A DNA stretch of 64,000 bases. It comes from Flavobacterium sp. SUN046. Its GTDB lineage: Bacteria > Bacteroidota > Bacteroidia > Flavobacteriales > Flavobacteriaceae. Position numbers and translations under genes: made by a program. The DNA lies in the NCBI RefSeq assembly GCF_028867965.1, contig NZ_JAPQNT010000007.1:62001-126000 (forward strand). The letters are read 5' to 3'. The notes beneath the pieces were generated by a model. That model saw only the letters and a program-made list of their open reading frames with translations. It ran no database searches and was not told where the DNA came from. This document shows positions 6,719 through 14,824 of this stretch, piece after piece. How positions within the stretch are numbered: position 1 is the first letter of the stretch; every line of letters begins with the position of its first letter.

Positions 6719-9044
6719 ATCTTGTTGGTTTTTCAGTATCTATTTTTGTTACTTCTGTAGTTTCTCTATTAACTGGTGCTGGTTCAAATCTTAAATCAGA
6801 ATTTTTTGAAACACGACCATTTGGTAGCAATTCATCAATTCTATTTCCAATAATGTGGTACTGAAATTTTGCATTACTATGACCAGAAGCCAGTTCAATA
6901 ACGTCAAATGATGTTGCTGTCTTATTGGTGACAAATACACCATTACAATTATCTTCCAATTGAATGAAAACGCGTAACGGATGTTTCTCGTTTACAATAA
7001 TATTTTTGGCTAGTATTGGGTCAATTTCAATATGAGTAGTTCCATTAGTAAGTTGACCTTGTCCATAATCTTCAAATAATATTTCGGGCGTTTCAGTACA
7101 ATGAAGAGTAACTCTATCACCATTTAAATTTTCAGCGGTAGTAGAAACCGTTCCTGTTCCTATAATTTTATATTGTGCTGCACCACTCCAATAGTTAACT
7201 CGTGTTACCGCTCCAAATTGGTCAGTGTATAAACCTTCGCCTATTCCTGCAGTAGTAGATCTAGCATAAGCACCTGTAATAACACCATTAAAAGCAGCTC
7301 CACTACCAGCTATAAGGTAATTTCCAGCAACATTATTTCCTATACCAAAAACACCTGTGCCATTGGCATTTAAATTTCTTGAATCAGTCCCAAATCCGTT
7401 AGATTGTGTTGTTTGTGCATAGACACCGCCACCGCCACTAGCACCGCTTGCACCAAAATTAACTCCTAATGCTCCAAAACCTCCTGCATTCAATTGTTCA
7501 CCACGAATTCCTTGACCACCACTTTGACTTGTTTGTCCTAGAATTCCATGTCCAGCCGAGGCACCACTTGCAGCACTATTAAAAGCCATTAATCCAGAAT
7601 TAGTAGCACTTGTTGTTATTGAATTTATAGCTCTTCCAGCTGATGAAATATCTAAAGAATAATTTGGTATTGTTACGCCGATACCTACTTTTCCTGTATG
7701 GTACATATCATCTGTAATAGCAGTTGGGCCAACTACAGTTCCCGATTTATACCAGTCATTATCATGAATGGCAGAGGCATTTTGCCATGTTACGTTACCA
7801 ATAGCATCTGTTAACATCACTTGTAAGTTTGTTCCTCTACTTGGTGGTAAAGTATAGGTGTTTAGAGTTGTTGAACCTATGGCAACATTTCCTAAAAAAT
7901 AACCGGAAAAGTTACCTGCTCCTGTAGCGTCAGAATACATACCATAATGAGTTCCTCCAGCAAAAGAGCTTATTGTTGCATAAAAACCATATTTTGTAGC
8001 AGCTCCAGTTCCAGATAAATTTGATATTGCACCATAATGAGAAGATCCAGCGGTATTTGTTATAGAATTGTATGTTCCTGTTTGAATACCACCACTTGAT
8101 CCGGATAATAGGTTGTAATTTCCAGTGTGTCCACCAAATCCATTTCCACTTAAAATGTTGTAAGAAGCATATTGAGTATTGGCTCCAGAGTTAGTTATTG
8201 AAATATAGTTTCCGTATTGTATTCCTGTGCCTGTTCCTCCTAAAATATTATATGAAGCATATTGATCACCAGAACCTGTTGTAGATAATCGATTGGCATT
8301 TCCATAATGAGTACCATTTCCGGTATTAGTTATTGTTGTGCTTACACCATATTGTCCACCATTTCCTGCGCCACTAATATCAATTTCAGATGCCGAATGT
8401 ACACCGCTACCAGGACTAGAAATACTTGTGTAATTTCCAAAATGATTACCAGATCCAGAATTATTTATGGTATTATAAATTCCGTAATTGGTATCATCTG
8501 ATGAACCAGTTATACTATTAGATACTCCAATTTTATTAATTGCATTATTAGTTGCACTTGAAAAAGTATTATTTAGACCAATGTTTAAATTAGTTGTGTT
8601 TATTTCTAGTGGATAAATTGCGGTATTTTTTCCTATGGCTACATTACCAGTATGAAACATATTATCTGTTATTGCATCTGGCGGTATTGTGCTACCAACT
8701 TCATACCAATCGGCATCAACATTAGCAGAAGTAGTAATTCCAATCCAATCTAATGTTGGAAAATTCCAATAATAAAATCCAATAGGTTTTGGATTGCCAC
8801 TAAAAGTTGTTGCTGTAGTCAAATAAACTAACATTCCTTGTTGTAAAGATGTTGGATTGGTTGCTGAAAATAAATCTACTTTCGGAATTAAAACGCCATC
8901 AAAGATATTGGGTGCTACCTGATTACTAGATTTAATATCAAGTTGAGCATAAGGAGAAGTAGTACCAACTCCAACTTGAGCATTTATTTTAAAAGTTATT
9001 AGTGTAAAAACACCTATTAGTACCATTATCTTTTTCATAGTCAT
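6717..9044 (-). CDS. Repeat-rich secreted surface protein (fibre-like)
   Basis: A 775-residue exported protein (signal peptide ending in Ala22, KINAQ; start could be the third residue, ATG at 9038). Residues 23-60 carry the flavobacterial surface module QVGVGTTSPYAQLDI...GVLIPKVDLF. Residues 174-368 are thirteen head-to-tail repeats of exactly 15 residues (pattern xYNxIxxxGxGxxYG), which by periodicity should form a beta-roll or beta-helix like adhesin heads or tail fibres. A second DWY..G..HTGKVGIG module and Gly/Ala-rich repeats (to ~600) follow. The C-terminal ~130 residues (VTLHCTETPEILFEDYGQGQ...) form a distinct domain. Highly biased composition; neighbours a paralogue with the same N-terminus. 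Ligand and anchoring are unknown; no clear T9SS domain. Confidence 0.8.
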   Translation of the reverse strand: MTMKKIMVLIGVFTLITFKINAQVGVGTTSPYAQLDIKSSNQVAPNIFDGVLIPKVDLFSATNPTSLQQGMLVYLTTATTFSGNPKPIGFYYWNFPTLDWIGITTSANVDADWYEVGSTIPPDAITDNMFHTGNVAIGKNTAIYPLEINTTNLNIGLNNTFSSATNNAINKIGVSNSITGSSDDTNYGIYNTINNSGSGNHFGNYTSISSPGSGVHSASEIDISGAGNGGQYGVSTTITNTGNGTHYGNANRLSTTGSGDQYASYNILGGTGTGIQYGNYISITNSGANTQYASYNILSGNGFGGHTGNYNLLSGSSGGIQTGTYNSITNTAGSSHYGAISNLSGTGAATKYGFYATISSFAGGTHYGMYSDATGAGNFSGYFLGNVAIGSTTLNTYTLPPSRGTNLQVMLTDAIGNVTWQNASAIHDNDWYKSGTVVGPTAITDDMYHTGKVGIGVTIPNYSLDISSAGRAINSITTSATNSGLMAFNSAASGASAGHGILGQTSQSGGQGIRGEQLNAGGFGALGVNFGASGASGGGGVYAQTTQSNGFGTDSRNLNANGTGVFGIGNNVAGNYLIAGSGAAFNGVITGAYARSTTAGIGEGLYTDQFGAVTRVNYWSGAAQYKIIGTGTVSTTAENLNGDRVTLHCTETPEILFEDYGQGQLTNGTTHIEIDPILAKNIIVNEKHPLRVFIQLEDNCNGVFVTNKTATSFDVIELASGHSNAKFQYHIIGNRIDELLPNGRVSKNSDLRFEPAPVNRETTEVTKIDTEKPTR
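7941..8525 (-). repeat. Thirteen 45-bp coding repeats
   Basis: The DNA encoding residues 174-368 of the surface protein is built of 45-base units, each encoding 15 residues with no change in length between copies. Sequence identity between units is moderate at the DNA level but register is perfect, pointing to old duplication held by structural constraint. Confidence 0.8.
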
Positions 9045-9184
9045 CGTGTTTCAATAAAAATAAAACAATTATTTTCTTAAACATACTAATAAAATTCAAT
9101 AGATAATGTTTTTAGTCGATAAATAACTATAAAAAACGATAAAATACAATAAAAATAATAATTTAGTTTTTTATTTTTTCTTAA

Positions 9185-10699
9185 TTATTTTATTTGCTTA
9201 ATCTCAAAATAAGTTTTGCCAGAGTAAGCATCAATGGTTGAAGGTGCATTGCCATTAAATATATAAATCTCAATGTAATCGCTAGGATTTAGGGTTATTA
9301 TGCAATTTATAATTCGTGAAATTAATTTATCTCCATAATGATGTGAAGATGTTTCTTGGTATTCTACACCATTTTTATAAACCGCAATACCATAATATTC
9401 TGCATCCGATTTATTGAAAGTATGAAAACCAGCATTTATTTCGTAATAGCCTGTTTTTGTTGCTGTAAATCTATTTGTTGCAGTATTGAATTCCGAATTG
9501 GTATCAAAAACTGTGGTATTAAAACTCAATTTTTGCCAACCAGTTGATGCTACATTTTGATTAGTTGAAAGATTAGTTCTTACTAATGACAAACTATTTA
9601 AAGAATTTGACCAACTTGTTCCACCAACACCATCAGTTTGAAGTACTTGTCCAGATGTTCCTCTTACAATTGGTAACGAATAACCTGGCGCTAATGCTGG
9701 ATTACTTATTTGTAAAGTTCCATTAACTCTAACAATGTTGTTATCAAATTCACCATAAATTAATGCGCCATTTGCATCAGCATTAGTATTCTCAATGTAC
9801 AATTTATTACTTCCAGTTTCAGCTCTTCCAGCTTGATAGCCAAGTCCAACGTTTCCAGTTCCAAGTACATTTCTTAACGTTTCAAATCCTATTGCAGTAT
9901 TATTATTTCCACTTGCATTTTGTCGCAATGCAGCATTACCAATAGCTGTATTGAAATTTCCATTAGAAGTTGTTAAAGTATTTCTTCCAATCGCAACATT
10001 ATTGTTAGCAGTTGAATTAGAAAAAAGAGCACCAGAACCAATACCTATATTTAAAAAACCACTAGTGTCAGAAAATAGGGCAAAATCGCCTATACCAATA
10101 TTATTATATCCGGTTGATAATGATGGCATTACGTTTACACCGAAAGCCGAATTTCTTACGCCAGCTTGCGTGCCAATATTTACAGATGGATTTAACATTG
10201 AATTGGCTCCAAAAGATGTATTTCCGTTATTATAATTAAATGTTGATATATCATAATATGGGTCACCAACATATCCAGCTCTGATATTATTTCTTCTAAA
10301 AACCAAGTCTTTATCATCGGTGGTTCCTAAAAAATTTGTTGTAGGATTTGTAACCACATTTCCAACAAGATTCCAATTTGAAGTAGGATTTGTTTGAATT
10401 CCAATCCAATTTGTTGTAGTATTATCCCAATAATAAAATCCCTTTAATCGGCTTACCGATGCAAAAGTTGCCGTAGTTGCTAAATAAACCAACATTCCTT
10501 GTTGCAATGCTGTCGGATTTACTGCTGGAAAAGCATCAATTCTCGGAATCAAAACTCCGTCAGTATTAGCAGGTGTAGTTGGGTTACTGGCAGCAATATC
10601 CAATTGGGCATAAGGCATCGTGGTTCCAATACCAACTTGCGCTTTAACTAAAAAGCTTGCTAATAAAATTGATATAAAAAACAACTTTTTCATTTTCAT
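9185..10699 (-). CDS. Surface protein with NxAIG beta-roll repeats and C1q-like head
   Basis: A 504-residue exported protein (signal peptide ending VKAQ; start could also be ATG at 10693). Residues 21-60 match the QVGIGT..PYAQLDI...GVLIPRID module of the downstream paralogue. Residues ~183-292 contain six to seven repeats of 16-17 residues (NxAIGxxALxxNxxGxx), the pattern of left-handed beta-roll heads such as YadA. A GTSGQVLQTDGVGGTSW segment links to residues ~371-504, which resemble a C1q/TNF jelly-roll (RFTATKTGYYEINAGF, a hydrophobic ...IVxxxIxLNxxDYIEIY pattern, and FEIKQI as final strand). Trimeric assembly is therefore likely. It is followed after 140 bases by the 775-residue paralogue. 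Confidence 0.8.
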   Translation of the reverse strand: MKMKKLFFISILLASFLVKAQVGIGTTMPYAQLDIAASNPTTPANTDGVLIPRIDAFPAVNPTALQQGMLVYLATTATFASVSRLKGFYYWDNTTTNWIGIQTNPTSNWNLVGNVVTNPTTNFLGTTDDKDLVFRRNNIRAGYVGDPYYDISTFNYNNGNTSFGANSMLNPSVNIGTQAGVRNSAFGVNVMPSLSTGYNNIGIGDFALFSDTSGFLNIGIGSGALFSNSTANNNVAIGRNTLTTSNGNFNTAIGNAALRQNASGNNNTAIGFETLRNVLGTGNVGLGYQAGRAETGSNKLYIENTNADANGALIYGEFDNNIVRVNGTLQISNPALAPGYSLPIVRGTSGQVLQTDGVGGTSWSNSLNSLSLVRTNLSTNQNVASTGWQKLSFNTTVFDTNSEFNTATNRFTATKTGYYEINAGFHTFNKSDAEYYGIAVYKNGVEYQETSSHHYGDKLISRIINCIITLNPSDYIEIYIFNGNAPSTIDAYSGKTYFEIKQIK

Positions 10700-10881
10700 T
10701 TCAATACAAGTTTACAGAAGAATATTTACGATTTAATAGGCCAAAAGATTTTGAAATTATTTGGGCCACAAATTTGATGAAATAATCTCATAAAATAAAA
10801 TATTTTTTTTTCATTTGGCTTATTATCAAAACTTTATAACAATATATCAAATTTGCTGATAAAATTTATCAAATAAGTTAT

Positions 10882-10889
10882 TATTTTTG
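10882..10889 (+). promoter_or_regulatory. -7 element directly before the ABC ATPase start
   Basis: TATTTTTG ends five bases before the ATG at 10894. If it is used, transcription would start at or within a base or two of the start codon, giving a leaderless mRNA. There is no TTG at the expected -33 position. Confidence 0.35.
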
Positions 10890-10893
10890 TAAA

Positions 10894-11811
10894 ATGCTTA
10901 GAGTTCAAGACATAATTTTTTCTTATTTAAAAGAAGTTACTATTAAAAATAGTTCATTTTCAGTTCAAAAAGGACAAAATGTGACCATTATTGGTGAAAG
11001 CGGTTGCGGTAAAAGTACTTTGTTAAAGCTTATTTATGGTTTGTATGATTTAAATGATGGTGAGATATTTTGGAATGATCATCAAGTTTTGGGTCCAAAA
11101 TTCAACTTAATTCCTGGAATGGATTTTATGAAATATCTGGCTCAAGATTTTGATTTGATGCCTTATATTACTGTAGCTGAAAATGTTGGAAAATATTTAT
11201 CAAATATTGATCCTGAGAAAAAATGGAATAGGGTAAAGGAGTTACTTGAAATTGTTGAAATGGAAGATTTTTTCGATGTAAAAGCTAAAAACCTAAGTGG
11301 CGGACAAATGCAAAGAGTGGCAATAGCAAGAGTTTTAGCACTTGAGCCAGAAGTTTTATTACTAGATGAGCCTTTTAGTCATATTGATAATTTTAGAAAA
11401 AATAGTTTGCGAAGAAAATTATTTTCTTACTTGAAAGAAAAACAAATTACTTGTTTAGTTGCAACGCATGATAGCACAGATGTTCTTTCATTTTCGGATG
11501 AGGTTTTAGTGATGAAAAACGGCGAAATCATCGAAAAAGGAACACCAAAATCTATATATGATAATCCAAAAAATAAATATATAGCTTCACTATTTGGCGA
11601 TGTAAATGAGATTGAAATTGATGGTTGTTTAAAATATATATATCCGCATCAGTTTAAAATTGTTGAACAATCTAATATTAAAATAAGTGTTTTAAACTGC
11701 TATTTTAGAGGAAGCTATTACTTAATTGAAGCTGAACATAACTCAAATATCATTTTTTTTGAAAGCAATTGTGCAATTTTAAAATCAACAGTTGTTTTTC
11801 TTTCTTTGTAA
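10894..11811 (+). CDS. Orphan ABC transporter ATP-binding protein
   Basis: A 305-residue cytoplasmic ATPase subunit. It has Walker A GESGCGKST (residues 34-42), the Q-loop in YLAQDFDLMPYITVAENV, the signature LSGGQ, Walker B VLLLDEP and the H-loop THD. The ~65 residues after the ATPase core (from ~240) resemble a small TOBE-like regulatory domain, as in importer ATPases of the PotA/FbpC type. No permease or binding protein gene is adjacent, so its partner and cargo are unknown. The T9SS propeller gene begins 34 bases downstream but an operon link is not meaningful functionally. Confidence 0.88.
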   Translation: MLRVQDIIFSYLKEVTIKNSSFSVQKGQNVTIIGESGCGKSTLLKLIYGLYDLNDGEIFWNDHQVLGPKFNLIPGMDFMKYLAQDFDLMPYITVAENVGKYLSNIDPEKKWNRVKELLEIVEMEDFFDVKAKNLSGGQMQRVAIARVLALEPEVLLLDEPFSHIDNFRKNSLRRKLFSYLKEKQITCLVATHDSTDVLSFSDEVLVMKNGEIIEKGTPKSIYDNPKNKYIASLFGDVNEIEIDGCLKYIYPHQFKIVEQSNIKISVLNCYFRGSYYLIEAEHNSNIIFFESNCAILKSTVVFLSL

Positions 11812-11845
11812 ATCAATTTGTTTAATTTTATAAAAAAAATATAAA

Positions 11846-13105
11846 ATGAAAAAATACCTTTTTCTAATATTCATTTCTACAATAGCATCGGCACAATTTT
11901 CATGGTCGCCATTATCAAACATAGCTTCTAATTCTAACGGACAACGATTTGATGATGTTTTCTTTTTAAATGAAAATCTGGGTTGGGCTGCCAACGGTTA
12001 TTATGCTGCGGTTTATAAAACTACTGATGGTGGTGCTACGTGGGTGCAACAACTTAATAATTCAATTTTAGGAAGTAGCCATTATTTTAGAAATATAGAA
12101 TTTCTTGATGAAAATATTGGATTTTTAGGAACTTTAAACGGAAAATTTTATAAGACAATTGATGGTGGCTCAACTTGGAATTTAGTCATGATGAGTCCGA
12201 ATCCAGCAGCAATTTGTGGTTTAGATTGCGTTGGAACATCAACTGTTTATGGTTGTGGCGCTTATTTTTCACCAGCTTATATTATTAAATCTTCAGATTC
12301 TGGTGTTACTTGGCAATACATTGATATGAGTACTTATGCTACAGCTTTGGTAGAAGTTCTTTTTACAGATGAAAATACTGGTTTTGCATCGGGAACTAAT
12401 TCTAACGGAGCTGTACTATTAAAAACCATTGATGGAGGAATTACTTGGACTACAGTTTATAACGGATCAATTGCTGGTGAATATGTATGGAAATTACAAA
12501 TTCTTGCAAGTAATTCGAATATAATTTTTGGAGCAATTGAAGCTGTTGCACCCAATAATGGTAAACTTTTAAAATCAATAGATGCTGGCGTTACTTGGAT
12601 TACTAAAAATGCACCAGAACCTGAAATTCAAGCCGTAGGATTTGTAGATGAAAATCACGGTTGGATGGGTGGTCATGCAACTGGTTTTTATGAAACTTTG
12701 GATGGTGGCGATACATGGTCAAACACTTCGGTTGGAAGTAATTTGAATAGAATTTTCTTCATCAACAATAATTTGGCTTATGCTTGTGGAACTACAATTT
12801 ATAAAATGACTAATAATTTGAATGTTGCTTCTTTTCAAGAGCAGGCCAGAATTCCATTAGCTGTTAGAGTTGCTCCAAATCCAATAAACGATAAATTGAA
12901 CTTAGAAATTGATTTTACAGGTGTAGATCATCTAGTATTAGGACTTTATAACAGTAATGGTCAATTTATTAAACAACTAAAATTAGATGAAATTTATTCA
13001 GCAGGAACTCAAAAATATGCTTTTGATTTTCCTTATCCTAACGGAGTTTATTTTGTAAATCTTCATACTAATACTGGTAGACAATCATTTAAAATTATGA
13101 AATAG
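11846..13105 (+). CDS. T9SS-sorted protein with Ycf48/BNR-like beta-propeller
   Basis: A 419-residue protein with a signal peptide (ending ASAQ). Residues ~25-325 contain repeated blades of the type 'LNENLGWAANG...VYKTTDGGATWVQQ' (Asp-box sequences TTDGGATW, TIDGGSTW, SSDSGVTW, TIDGGITW, SIDAGVTW, TLDGGDTW), typical of Ycf48/BNR propellers. The last ~80 residues (VAPNPINDKLNLEI ... NGVYFVNLHTNTGRQSFKIMK) are a type A T9SS C-terminal sorting domain, so the protein should cross the outer membrane and be attached or released. The substrate or ligand of the propeller is unknown. Confidence 0.9.
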   Translation: MKKYLFLIFISTIASAQFSWSPLSNIASNSNGQRFDDVFFLNENLGWAANGYYAAVYKTTDGGATWVQQLNNSILGSSHYFRNIEFLDENIGFLGTLNGKFYKTIDGGSTWNLVMMSPNPAAICGLDCVGTSTVYGCGAYFSPAYIIKSSDSGVTWQYIDMSTYATALVEVLFTDENTGFASGTNSNGAVLLKTIDGGITWTTVYNGSIAGEYVWKLQILASNSNIIFGAIEAVAPNNGKLLKSIDAGVTWITKNAPEPEIQAVGFVDENHGWMGGHATGFYETLDGGDTWSNTSVGSNLNRIFFINNNLAYACGTTIYKMTNNLNVASFQEQARIPLAVRVAPNPINDKLNLEIDFTGVDHLVLGLYNSNGQFIKQLKLDEIYSAGTQKYAFDFPYPNGVYFVNLHTNTGRQSFKIMK

Positions 13106-13191
13106 AATTATTACTACAAGATATATTTGTTTAATTAAAAAAATAACTTTAATTTTATTTCTTAATCAATCAGATAAATAAACTAAAAAAA

Positions 13192-13524
13192 ATGGGAAAA
13201 TTTGTAATTACAACAAGAAAAAATGATGAATTTCAATTCAATTTAAAAGCTGGAAATGGTCAAGTAATTCTAGCAAGTGAAGGATATAAAACTAAAGCTG
13301 CTTGTGAAAACGGAATAGAATCAGTAAAAAAGAATTCGCAAGAAGATGGCCGTTATGATAGATTGGAAGCTAAAAACGGAAAACCATATTTTAATTTAAA
13401 AGCTGGTAATGGTCAAATTATTGGAACTAGTGAAATGTATGAAAGTGTTGCAGCAAGAGAAAACGGTATCGAATCGGTTAAGAAAAACGCACATGATGCT
13501 ACTGTAGATGATCAAACTTCATAA
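13192..13524 (+). CDS. YegP family (DUF1508) protein, two repeats
   Basis: A 110-residue protein made of two DUF1508 repeats (residues ~2-50 and ~52-100), each with a FxFNLKAGNGQxI...SExY and ENGIESVKKN core. The family is small, cytoplasmic and functionally undefined; the E. coli member is YegP. A -7 element TATATTTG at 13122-13129 lies about 60 bases upstream, and a good terminator follows, so the gene is probably a single transcription unit. Confidence 0.92.
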   Translation: MGKFVITTRKNDEFQFNLKAGNGQVILASEGYKTKAACENGIESVKKNSQEDGRYDRLEAKNGKPYFNLKAGNGQIIGTSEMYESVAARENGIESVKKNAHDATVDDQTS

Positions 13525-13543
13525 TTTTAGTAAATAGTATTTA

Positions 13544-13574
13544 AAACCATCAGATTTATTTTGATGGTTTTTTT
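13544..13574 (+). terminator. Rho-independent terminator of the yegP-like gene
   Basis: A 9-bp perfect stem (13544-13552 with 13562-13570), 9-base loop, then a run of T. Confidence 0.85.
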
Positions 13575-13648
13575 ATTTATATCAAATTAGAATTTTAATA
13601 TCAAATAAACTAAAAATTGTCAATTTCAAAAAAAAGCACTACTAATAG

Positions 13649-13677
13649 TTGTCTTTTTTAAAAGATGACTAAATTTG
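13649..13677 (+). promoter_or_regulatory. Promoter of the FabH-type synthase gene
   Basis: TTG (13649-13651), 18-base spacer, TAAATTTG (13670-13677): a full match to the flavobacterial -33/-7 consensus, with a ~25-base leader to the ATG at 13707. Confidence 0.7.
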
Positions 13678-13706
13678 TACTAACAATTTTGCTAAATAGA
13701 TAAAAC

Positions 13707-14714
13707 ATGTATCATTCAAAAATAAATGGTTTAGGATATTATGTTCCTGAAAATGTGGTTACTAATGATGATTTATCCAAAATAATGGATACTTCTGACG
13801 AATGGATTCAAGAACGCACCGGAATAAAAGAACGTCGTCACATAATTCGTGGTCAAGATACCACAACATCAATGGGAGTGAAGGCTGCCAAAATTGCAAT
13901 TGAACGCTCAGGACTTACAACCGATGAAATTGACTTTATCGTTTTTGCAACAATTTCTCCAGATTATTATTTTCCTGGACCTGGTGTTGCATTACAACAA
14001 GAATTAGGATTAAGAACTGTTGGAGCTTTAGATATTCGAAATCAATGTTCAGGATTTATTTATGCACTTTCTGTTGCCGATCAATTTATCAAAACCGGAA
14101 TGTATAAAAATGTTTTAGTAGTAGCATCTGAATTACAGTCAATTGGTTTAGACATGACCAATCGCGGTAGAAGTGTTTCGGTAATTTTTGGTGATGGAGC
14201 AGGAGCGGTTGTGTTAAGTAGAGAAGAAGATATTACCAAAGGAATACTTTCAACTCACTTACATTCAGAAGGCGAACATGCTAAAGAATTAGCTGTTTTA
14301 GCTCCAGGAATGGGTGGTAGATGGGTTACAGATATTATAGCAGAAAATAATCCTGATGATGAAAGTTATTATCCTTACATGAATGGGCAATTTGTATTTA
14401 AAAACGCTGTAGTTAGATTTAGTGAAGTTATAAATGAAGGTTTGAAAGCCAATAATTTAGAGGTTTCAGATATTGATATGTTAATTCCACATCAAGCCAA
14501 TTTGAGAATTTCACAATTTATTCAACAACGCTTTAAATTGAGTGATGACCAAGTTTTTAATAACATTCAAAAATACGGAAATACTACTGCTGCATCAATT
14601 CCGATTGCATTAACAGAAGCTTGGGAACAAGGAAGAATTAAAGAAGGTGATACAATTGTGTTAGCAGCTTTTGGAAGTGGTTTCACTTGGGCAAGCGCTA
14701 TCATTAAATGGTAA
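13707..14714 (+). CDS. fabH: 3-oxoacyl-ACP synthase III (KAS III, FabH type)
   Basis: A 335-residue thiolase-fold enzyme that condenses an acyl-CoA primer with malonyl-ACP to start fatty-acid synthesis or a related pathway. The catalytic triad is visible: Cys114 (RNQCSGF), His262 (PHQANLRI) and Asn292 (GNTTAAS). The N-terminal ERTGIKERR and C-terminal AAFGSGFTWAS motifs are also typical. No fatty-acid genes are adjacent, and Bacteroidota usually have several FabH paralogues, so the physiological primer is uncertain. The gene has a clear promoter and a bidirectional terminator, and stands alone. Confidence 0.9.
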   Translation: MYHSKINGLGYYVPENVVTNDDLSKIMDTSDEWIQERTGIKERRHIIRGQDTTTSMGVKAAKIAIERSGLTTDEIDFIVFATISPDYYFPGPGVALQQELGLRTVGALDIRNQCSGFIYALSVADQFIKTGMYKNVLVVASELQSIGLDMTNRGRSVSVIFGDGAGAVVLSREEDITKGILSTHLHSEGEHAKELAVLAPGMGGRWVTDIIAENNPDDESYYPYMNGQFVFKNAVVRFSEVINEGLKANNLEVSDIDMLIPHQANLRISQFIQQRFKLSDDQVFNNIQKYGNTTAASIPIALTEAWEQGRIKEGDTIVLAAFGSGFTWASAIIKW

Positions 14715-14732
14715 TTAGAAATTAAAATCAAT

Positions 14733-14764
14733 AAAAAATCCCGAATTGCACTTCGGGATTTTTT
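14733..14764. terminator. Bidirectional terminator between convergent genes
   Basis: A 13-bp perfect stem AAAAAATCCCGAA with its complement around a TTGCAC loop gives a T run on both strands. It serves the FabH gene (plus) and the large adhesin gene (minus, ending at 14825). Confidence 0.9.
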
Positions 14765-14824
14765 GGTTCAAATGGGTAAATATTTGAAGTAGTAAGGCAT
14801 TTTTAATTGGGGCAAAAAAGGCAC

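Noticed and set aside
6717..10699. Prophage tail-fibre region
   Set aside because: Tail-fibre-like repeats occur, but with signal peptides and no capsid, terminase, integrase or lysis genes in the vicinity.
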